NCBI GenBank assembly: GCA_020024515.1
Contig: JAHHTR010000044.1
Coordinates: 1-15,904 of the forward strand
DNA from: Angelakisella sp.
Lineage (GTDB): Bacteria; Bacillota; Clostridia; Oscillospirales; Ruminococcaceae
DNA: 15,904 nt
Direction: 5' to 3'
Shown: positions 1 through 6,664 of the stretch, piece by piece
Layout: every line of letters begins with the position of its first letter
Numbering within the stretch: the stretch's first letter is position 1
The notes under the pieces: generated by a model
The model's database searches: none
Seen by the model: the letters and a program-made list of their open reading frames with translations, nothing else
What the model was told of the DNA's origin: nothing
Made by a program: the position numbers and the translations under genes

Positions 1-62
1 TATGGTAGTTTATTTTATTCTACCATAAGAGGTTTCTTTTTCTATGTCCATTTTTTATGGAC
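1..62. repeat. Two short inverted repeats downstream of priA
   Basis: Two hairpin-capable repeats lie in the 96 bases after the priA stop. TATGGTAG (1-8) pairs with CTACCATA (20-27) across an 11-base loop. GTCCAT (46-51) pairs with ATGGAC (57-62) across five Ts. Neither is followed by a clear T-run on either strand, so I do not call a terminator, although the minus-strand continuation of the first repeat lies outside the window. I see no gene here. In many Firmicutes def follows priA, but no def start is visible. Confidence 0.4.
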
Positions 63-96
63 TTGTTCATTGAGGGTTTGGCAGTTACTTTTTGTT

Positions 97-2517
97 TTAT
101 ATAGAACCATCATAAGAAGTATCTATAAAAATATTTGTTGTGCTCGGTGCTTTTTTCTTTGCTTCAAACAGTATTTCCCATAACATATCTCGTGAAAGTT
201 TATCAAGACGCATTTTGAGTAGAATTTTATATCTATATTTGCCTGAAAGCTTAAAAATATTACTTTGAGAAAGTCCCAAAAGTCGCATGGGAATAGTTGT
301 ATATTTGGTTTTTAAAAGAGTTTTTATACTGTCAAGTATTGTTTTTGCTTGGTTGACTGCGGTTATTTCGTTTGGATCGGTAATGCCTATTGCAACCATT
401 TTGCAGAATGGAGGATATAGGTTTAGTTTTCGCATAGCAATTTCATCTCTGTAAAAATTATCATAATCTTGTGCCGACGCACTTAAAAGTATGGGATTAT
501 CGGGAGAATATGTTTCTATATAGGCACGTCCTTTTTTGGTACTTCTGCCACTGCGTCCTATAACTTGCGTTATTAAGCTGAATACTTTTTCAAAACTTCT
601 GAAATCTTGACTGTAAAGCATACTGTCAACACCGACAACTCCGACAAGGGTTACATCAGGAAAATTCAGTCCTTTTGCTATCATTTGAGTACCAACCATT
701 ATTTGATATTTTTTTTCTCGAAAATCATTAAGATTTTTTTCGTAGCTGTCTCGTTGCATATTGGTATCAGTATCCATTCGCAATATTTTTGCATTAGGGA
801 AGCGTATTTGCAGTTCTTCTTCCACTTTCTGTGTACCTGAGCCACTGAAACGTATATATTCACTGCTACATTTTGGGCAAACTTTCGGTACAGGTATACT
901 GTTACCGCAGTAGTGACATACAAGTCTGTTGTTTGCAGTGTGATATTTCATTGATACAGAACAGTTTTCACAAAGTATAGGTTCATGGCAACTACCGCAA
1001 GTTATTTGTGTACTGTGTCCGCGTCTGTTTACAAGTATAATAGATTGTTCGTTATGTTCTATGTTATATAATATTTCTTCGCAAAGAGTATCGGATATGC
1101 ACTGTCCTCGATTGGGTTCACACTGTAAGTCTATTATATTTACATCTGGAAGGGATGCATTGCCGAAACGATTGGTTAAAGTTTCAAGGTGATATTCATT
1201 GCTTTTTGCTTTATAAAAACTTTCGATTGATGGTGTTGCTGAGGCAAATATGGCAAGACATTTATTGTATTTTGCACGTATTCTTGCAATATCTTTTGCG
1301 TTAAATCTCGGTGAATTATCGGATTTATATGTGTGTTCGTGTTCTTCATCAATAACAATTAAGCCTAAATTTTTGCAGGGAGCAAAAACTGCCGAGCGAG
1401 TGCCGACAACAACAGAAACCAGATTTCTATCAATTCTTTTCCATTCATCAAGCCTTTGTGATAAAGAAAGGCCACTGTGTAAAACGGCTATGGTATTGCC
1501 GAAATAATTATAAAATTTTTGTATGGTTTGCGGAGTTAGTGCAATTTCGGGAACAAGAATAATTGCCTGTTTTTGTTCGGCGATTACTTTTTTACACAGA
1601 CTTATAAATACCTGTGTTTTACCGCTACCTGTTACACCGTAAATCAGCGCGGTTTCGCCTGTATGTTGTTTATATAATTTATATAGATTATCGGCAACTT
1701 GTTGTTGCTCATCAGATAAAATTAGTTCTTCTGTTTCAGTATCATTTTTTTTAAATACAGGAGTTCTATATTCTTCTTTTGTAAAAAACGTTCCCGCTTT
1801 TTGTTCTACTATATTATTTAATACACATTTGGTAGCACCTGTATAGTACATTAATTCTTTTACGGAACACTCACCGATAGTTGCAAGTGTTTCTGCTACT
1901 TCTCTTTGACGAGGAGTCAAAAAAGCAGAGTCCCAGTCAGGCAAAAGTCGTATCATAGTAAGTGTTTTATCTGCTATTTTTCGTATAACGATAGGTTCGG
2001 ATATTAAATATCCTTTTTCGGTTAAGCCATCGAGCAAGATACTGCTATCTGCAAATTTTTCTTCAAATGTGCTTGCAAAAAAGTTAGTTTTCTTTTTTTT
2101 GCATAGATTGTATATTGCGAGTTCTCTTTCGTTTAATTTCGATATGTTTTCGCCTATATCATTATTTATTTTATATGAAACATCTGTACGTTTACCAAGT
2201 CCTGTCGGAATAAGTACTTTGAGCGCATCAAAATAAGTGCAGAAAGTAAATTCTTTTAGCCATTTCAGTAGATATAACATTTCATCATTAAGTATGGGAG
2301 ATTTATCCGCAAGTGCTTTTATTTCTTTCAGTTTCCACTTATAGTCACCTTTTGATGTGTTGCATACTTCTATAACAAGTCCTATACGGTCTTTGTTATT
2401 ACCGAAAGGAACAATAACCCGCATACCTGCAACCACACACATTGAGTCCGGTATACTGTAAGAATATATTTTATCATAAGTATGACTTGCTTTATCAAGA
2501 ACAATTTTTGCTATCAA
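97..2517 (-). CDS. priA: Primosomal protein N' (PriA helicase)
   Basis: PriA is the superfamily 2 DNA helicase that recognises stalled forks and D-loops and directs reloading of the replicative helicase. The 806-residue product has the family's normal length and order. It has an N-terminal DNA-binding domain (residues 1-105), a winged-helix region, Walker A GVTGSGKT (294-301) and DEEH (390-393). Eight zinc-binding cysteines follow as four CxxC pairs (C507/C510, C516/C519, C534/C537, C547/C550). GTQMIAKG and QVIGRSGR (651-658) are the last helicase motifs. I chose the TTG start at 2517 because GGAGG lies eight bases upstream (2530-2526) and the product then begins MIAKIVLD, as family members do. 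An ATG at 2544 would add nine residues and has no such site. It follows the MBOAT gene by 38 bases and is probably cotranscribed with it. All catalytic motifs look intact. Confidence 0.96.
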   Translation of the reverse strand: MIAKIVLDKASHTYDKIYSYSIPDSMCVVAGMRVIVPFGNNKDRIGLVIEVCNTSKGDYKWKLKEIKALADKSPILNDEMLYLLKWLKEFTFCTYFDALKVLIPTGLGKRTDVSYKINNDIGENISKLNERELAIYNLCKKKKTNFFASTFEEKFADSSILLDGLTEKGYLISEPIVIRKIADKTLTMIRLLPDWDSAFLTPRQREVAETLATIGECSVKELMYYTGATKCVLNNIVEQKAGTFFTKEEYRTPVFKKNDTETEELILSDEQQQVADNLYKLYKQHTGETALIYGVTGSGKTQVFISLCKKVIAEQKQAIILVPEIALTPQTIQKFYNYFGNTIAVLHSGLSLSQRLDEWKRIDRNLVSVVVGTRSAVFAPCKNLGLIVIDEEHEHTYKSDNSPRFNAKDIARIRAKYNKCLAIFASATPSIESFYKAKSNEYHLETLTNRFGNASLPDVNIIDLQCEPNRGQCISDTLCEEILYNIEHNEQSIILVNRRGHSTQITCGSCHEPILCENCSVSMKYHTANNRLVCHYCGNSIPVPKVCPKCSSEYIRFSGSGTQKVEEELQIRFPNAKILRMDTDTNMQRDSYEKNLNDFREKKYQIMVGTQMIAKGLNFPDVTLVGVVGVDSMLYSQDFRSFEKVFSLITQVIGRSGRSTKKGRAYIETYSPDNPILLSASAQDYDNFYRDEIAMRKLNLYPPFCKMVAIGITDPNEITAVNQAKTILDSIKTLLKTKYTTIPMRLLGLSQSNIFKLSGKYRYKILLKMRLDKLSRDMLWEILFEAKKKAPSTTNIFIDTSYDGSI

Positions 2518-2555
2518 AAAATAAACCTCCATTTTAATAGGCATAAGTATAAATA

Positions 2556-3884
2556 TTAAATCATAAATATTATGGATACAAAAAGAATTGCGGTATTGAT
2601 TATAAGTGAGGCGAAACGTCCTGTTTTAGGGAATTTAAGTTCAAATTTTCTTGCGATTATGGCAATATAGTCTGTGGCAAAAAAAGCTGAACCAAGTAAA
2701 AGAACAGTATTATAAGAAAGTAAGTAGAGTGTATGGCTGTGTACAGCGGGTTGCTGAGACTTTCCTATCATAATCAAAAGATAATTTAAACTTTCTTGTG
2801 GAGTGTTGCCTGCAAATAATATAAATGACATCAGTATAATTAAAAATGTTGTTATTTTACGTATAAATGTGGGTATGTATTGTAAAATCATATTATCAAA
2901 GATTGTTTCTATAATTATAAATATACCTAAAAATGCTCCCCACATCAAAAAGTTTAATGAAATTCCATACCATAGTCCCATTATTATCGAAATTAGTAGG
3001 ATATTTACTGATGTTGCAAGTTTGCCGTTATCTTGTGTATCAAGTGCTTTGTACACATATTTACGAACAAAGTGATTTGCAGAAATATTAAACTTTGCAA
3101 AGAAATCAGATACACTGTATGCTTGCAAAGGATATCGAAAGTTTTCTGGTAGACGAATAGAAAACATAAGTCCTACACCACGCGCCATATCACTGTATCC
3201 AGATAGGGTAAAGTATGTGTTAAGTATTGTGCAAAAAATAAACAACCATACATCAAGTACAGTTCGCTCACTTGCATATATTTTATTTAATTCCAGTATT
3301 ATAAGATTAATATTATCTGCAAGAAGTATTTTCTTCGCTATTCCGTGTGTAAATAATACAAAGCCTTCACTTATATTTGTAAGAGAAAGTTGTTTGTTTC
3401 GAAGTTGTGGGAAAAACTCCTTTGCTGTAATTATAGGCCCTACATGTATTTTGCCGAAAAAACAACAGAATGTGCCATAGTCAAAGAATTTTGTAACAAC
3501 CGGAATTTCCCCATGGTATACGTCTAGTACATATCCGAGAGAAGTAAGAGCATATACTGTTGCACCTAAAAAAGTGAGAAGTTGATTATTATTGTTATTA
3601 AAAAGAAAATATATTACCAAAGAGATATTTTTTATAGAAACAAGCGAAATTGAAAATTTTCGGACAGCCAAACTTGTATCATTGAAAACCAGCTGCTGTG
3701 CTATTAAAAAATCAAAGATTATTGATAATAACATAATCAGCATACAAATGATACTGTTTGTAGCATAAAAAAACAGTGAGGCAAGAAACAAAACACATGT
3801 TTTAAGTTTTGTTGGAACTACATAATATAAAAGTAAAGTTGTAGGTAAAAATATAAATATAAATGTAAGTGAAAAAATGTCCAT
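2556..3884 (-). CDS. MBOAT-family membrane protein, both conserved histidines replaced
   Basis: This 442-residue polytopic protein belongs to the AlgI/DltB branch of membrane-bound O-acyltransferases, which pass acyl groups across the membrane onto extracellular polymers. Family signatures visible are GPIITAKEFFPQL (149-161), GYSDMARG (229-236), LPENFRYP (245-252) and the GLWxG...FLMWG block (303-316). The FWRRWHIS motif reads FFAKFNIS, with Asn266 in place of His. The GLWHG motif reads GLWYG, with Tyr306 in place of the catalytic His. The codons are AAT and TAT, each one base from a His codon. The usual YIPLGG is YKAL followed by polar residues. The frame is fully open with no decay, so this looks like a maintained but non-canonical or inactive homologue. 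A five-Asn run sits at 96-100. AAGGAG precedes the ATG by about 11 bases. No DltD/AlgJ-type partner is in the window. Fold assignment is firm; function is unknown. Confidence 0.85.
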   Translation of the reverse strand: MDIFSLTFIFIFLPTTLLLYYVVPTKLKTCVLFLASLFFYATNSIICMLIMLLSIIFDFLIAQQLVFNDTSLAVRKFSISLVSIKNISLVIYFLFNNNNNQLLTFLGATVYALTSLGYVLDVYHGEIPVVTKFFDYGTFCCFFGKIHVGPIITAKEFFPQLRNKQLSLTNISEGFVLFTHGIAKKILLADNINLIILELNKIYASERTVLDVWLFIFCTILNTYFTLSGYSDMARGVGLMFSIRLPENFRYPLQAYSVSDFFAKFNISANHFVRKYVYKALDTQDNGKLATSVNILLISIIMGLWYGISLNFLMWGAFLGIFIIIETIFDNMILQYIPTFIRKITTFLIILMSFILFAGNTPQESLNYLLIMIGKSQQPAVHSHTLYLLSYNTVLLLGSAFFATDYIAIIARKFELKFPKTGRFASLIINTAILFVSIIFMI

Positions 3885-3929
3885 AAAAAACAGTTTCTCC
3901 TTTTTAGTTTTAATAAAAATAATACATAC

Positions 3930-3959
3930 ATTTTAACATAATTTTGTGGATTATTTCAA
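3930..3959 (-). promoter_or_regulatory. Probable sigma-A promoter of the MBOAT-priA unit
   Basis: On the minus strand, TTGAAA (3959-3954) is separated by 18 bases from TAAAAT (3935-3930), with a TG extension one base before the -10. The predicted start lies about 35-40 bases upstream of the MBOAT ATG. Seen by eye only. Confidence 0.55.
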
Positions 3960-3969
3960 GACGTAATAA

Positions 3970-4001
3970 TTTTGCAATATTAATTCACATATTGTTCAAA
4001 A
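3970..4001. repeat. Imperfect palindrome between divergent promoters
   Basis: TTTTG (3970-3974) and AATAT (3976-3980) are mirrored by ATATT (3989-3993) and CAAAA (3997-4001), with small internal asymmetries. The repeat lies just upstream of the -35 of the leftward promoter and before the start region of the rightward transporter gene. That is where an operator controlling both units could sit. AT-rich DNA produces such repeats by chance, so the regulatory reading is inference. Confidence 0.35.
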
Positions 4002-4009
4002 CTCTTCCA

Positions 4010-4050
4010 TTGATAAAGCAAATATTTTGAGTAAAATATAATGATACAAT
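4010..4050 (+). promoter_or_regulatory. Possible promoter of the RND-GLUG pair
   Basis: TTGATA (4010-4015) and a consensus TATAAT (4037-4042) occur here, but the 21-base spacing is longer than usual. A TGATACAAT extended -10 (4043-4050) is an alternative. The transporter start is 62 bases further on. The exact promoter cannot be fixed by eye. Confidence 0.3.
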
Positions 4051-4111
4051 GTATTTTATATGCGATATTTTTAAATTACAAAATATTAAACGGGTTGGAT
4101 GGTGCTATTTA

Positions 4112-6664
4112 ATGAACGAGGAAAAAGAAAAATCAGGGTTTATGGTGAAGGTGGCAACCTTTATTGTAGACAAACGAAAGGCTTTTTATTTAGTCTTTGT
4201 CGCTGCATTAATTTATAGTATTTTATCTATGTCAAGAGTTTCGGTAAATAATGATATTACTTCATATTTGCCCGAAGACAGTGAAACAAGAATAGGTATA
4301 AATATTATGAACGAACAGTTCAAAACTTTTGGGTCGGCAAGGGTAATGATTACTAATGTTACCGAAGAAAAGGCAGAAGAACTGCAACACAAAATAGAAG
4401 AAATAGACGGTGTTTTCAGTGTTACGTTTGCCGATGAAGACACTGAAGAAAACAAAAATTATAAGGGTACGTATGCTTTGCTCAATGTTGCGTTTGAAGA
4501 TGAGCCAACAGAAGACAGAGCAAAAAATGCCATGATAGAAATTAAAAATTTATTAGAGCCTTATGATACATATATACAAAGCGAAGTCGGAAATGACTTT
4601 GCTGCGTCGCTTGCAAAAGATATGCAAATTATACTTGTGCTTGCGGCGATTGTTATTGTAACGGTACTTCTTTTGACATCAAAGACATATATGGAAATAC
4701 CTGTATTTATTATGGTATTCGGGACTGCGGCAATACTTAATAAAGGTACTAACTTTTGGTTTGGTGAAATTAGCTTTGTTACAGACTCTATTGCGGTAAT
4801 ATTGCAGCTTGCCCTTGCAATAGACTATGCTATTATTTTGTGCCATAGATATATGGAGGAGCATGAGACAAAGGACTCACGAGAGGCTACAATAATTGCA
4901 CTTAGTAAAGCAATACCTGAAATTGCGTCAAGTAGTTTGACAACTGTTTCCGGTATGATTGCTATGATGTTTATGCAATTCAGAATAGGTTTTGATATGG
5001 GTATAGTTCTTACAAAATCTATTATATTCAGTTTATTGACAGTATTTTTACTAATGCCCGGATTACTTATGATGTTTGCAAAACTTATAGATAAGACACA
5101 TCATAAGAATTTCGTACCACGTATTAGTTTTGTGGGTAAATTTGCGTACTATACACGTTTTATTATTCCACCGCTTTTTATTGTCATAATAATACTTTCA
5201 TTTATATGGCAAAGTAAATGTGTATATATTTATGATATGGGTTCAATCAATACAAAAAATAAGACAGAACAAAAACTAGCAGAAGAAAAAATTGATGATG
5301 CGTTTGGCAGTAACAATGTGTTGGCTGTAATTTTCCCAAAAGGCAGCTATGAAAAAGAGAGTAAAATGGTTGAGGAACTAGAAAAGCTTGATTATATTGA
5401 GTCTATACTAAGTCTTACAAATGTAGAAGTAAAAGACGGATATATGCTTACAGATAAACTAAATCCGAGACAATTTTCAGAAATATCCGGACTTGATATA
5501 GAAATTGCAAAGGTGATGTATGGTGCTTATGCTGTAAATATTGAGCAATATGGTCCTGTGGTCAGCGGACTTGATGATTACAAAGTTCCGATACTTGATA
5601 TGTTTATGTTCCTATATGACCAAAAACAAGAGGGATATGTGGAACTTGATAAAGAGTTAAATGAAGAACTTGATGATTTGTACAGACAACTGCGCAATGG
5701 TCAACAACAGTTACAGGGTACAACAAAATCACGTGTTGTATTAAATATGAATTTGCCTATTGAGGGTAAAGAGACATTTACAGAACTGGACAATATAAAG
5801 AGTATTGCAAGAAAATATTACGGTAATGATGTGGTGCTTGCCGGTAACTCAACAAGTAACAAGGACTTAGAGGCATCATTTGTTACTGATAATACTGTAA
5901 TAACAGTGCTTACCGCTCTGTTTGTAATGGCAATTTTGCTATTTACTTTCCAATCAGCAGGACTTCCTGTACTGCTTGTTTTGGCAATACAGGGAAGTAT
6001 TTGGATTAACTTTTCATTCCCATATATAACAAATGATACACTGTTCTTTATGAGTTCACTTATAGTAAGTGCTATACAGATGGGTGCAACCATTGACTAT
6101 GCTATTGTTATAACAAGCAGATATATGGATTTAAAATCATATATGCCGATAAAAGAAGCTATGGTAGAGTCACTTAATCAAGCTTTCCCAACAATATTTA
6201 CAAGTGGTACTATTTTAACATCCGCAGGCTTTATTATAGGTAACTTGTCACACGACCCAACAGTTTCTTCTATTGGTACATCTCTTGGTCGTGGTACACT
6301 TATATCAATAATAATAGTACTGTTTATATTACCGCAAATTCTGCTTTTGGGTGATATTATTATACAAAAGACAGCTTTTACTCTACACAGAGAATTTGCA
6401 CTACCTTTGCCAACCGGTAAAATACGTGTAAACGGACATGTAAGAGGAACTATTATAGGTACAATAGATGCTGATATTAATGGTATACTTATCGGTGACA
6501 TTAAGGCAAATGTTGAAACAAGAAATCGTGAAAGTCATTTTGAAAAGTTAGACGACATTTCATTACCTATATTTAATGAAGTTGAACAAGAAGAAAAAAA
6601 TGAAACAGAAGTTGAGGTTTTGGAAAATGCTAATGAAGGAGATGAGAAACATGAAAATAAATAA
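4112..6664 (+). CDS. MMPL/RND-superfamily transporter with beta-solenoid-like tail
   Basis: The 850-residue product has the duplicated RND layout. TM1 (about 22-40) is followed by an extracytoplasmic domain (41-170) and a TM bundle (171-327). A seventh helix (349-368), a second extracytoplasmic domain (about 372-592) and a second TM bundle (593-753) come next. Each bundle has the proton-relay pair of MmpL-like proteins: IDYA with D238/Y239 and IDYA with D662/Y663. A proton-driven exporter is therefore expected; the substrate is unknown. The C-terminal tail has strand-turn repeats (769-803: GHVRGTIIGTIDADINGIL and onward) like a bactofilin-type solenoid, then an acidic stretch. The ATG at 4112 is preferred over 4049 because the 21 extra residues are unlike an RND N-terminus. 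The binding site is weak (GGTG, seven bases upstream), and an ATG at 4142 is also possible. The end overlaps the next gene by 14 bases, implying translational coupling. Confidence 0.88.
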   Translation: MNEEKEKSGFMVKVATFIVDKRKAFYLVFVAALIYSILSMSRVSVNNDITSYLPEDSETRIGINIMNEQFKTFGSARVMITNVTEEKAEELQHKIEEIDGVFSVTFADEDTEENKNYKGTYALLNVAFEDEPTEDRAKNAMIEIKNLLEPYDTYIQSEVGNDFAASLAKDMQIILVLAAIVIVTVLLLTSKTYMEIPVFIMVFGTAAILNKGTNFWFGEISFVTDSIAVILQLALAIDYAIILCHRYMEEHETKDSREATIIALSKAIPEIASSSLTTVSGMIAMMFMQFRIGFDMGIVLTKSIIFSLLTVFLLMPGLLMMFAKLIDKTHHKNFVPRISFVGKFAYYTRFIIPPLFIVIIILSFIWQSKCVYIYDMGSINTKNKTEQKLAEEKIDDAFGSNNVLAVIFPKGSYEKESKMVEELEKLDYIESILSLTNVEVKDGYMLTDKLNPRQFSEISGLDIEIAKVMYGAYAVNIEQYGPVVSGLDDYKVPILDMFMFLYDQKQEGYVELDKELNEELDDLYRQLRNGQQQLQGTTKSRVVLNMNLPIEGKETFTELDNIKSIARKYYGNDVVLAGNSTSNKDLEASFVTDNTVITVLTALFVMAILLFTFQSAGLPVLLVLAIQGSIWINFSFPYITNDTLFFMSSLIVSAIQMGATIDYAIVITSRYMDLKSYMPIKEAMVESLNQAFPTIFTSGTILTSAGFIIGNLSHDPTVSSIGTSLGRGTLISIIIVLFILPQILLLGDIIIQKTAFTLHREFALPLPTGKIRVNGHVRGTIIGTIDADINGILIGDIKANVETRNRESHFEKLDDISLPIFNEVEQEEKNETEVEVLENANEGDEKHENK

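Noticed and set aside
1..96. Start of a def (peptide deformylase) gene after priA
   Set aside because: No start codon with a ribosome binding site and no deformylase-like N-terminus could be read on the minus strand; the only ATG frame there is about 16 codons.
3583..3600. Trinucleotide-like repeat encoding five Asn in the MBOAT gene
   Set aside because: Short, imperfect and in frame in a likely loop; no sign of instability or function.
6178..6501. 107-residue antisense frame in the transporter gene
   Set aside because: Low-complexity Ile/Pro composition, no ribosome binding site, complement of conserved transporter codons.
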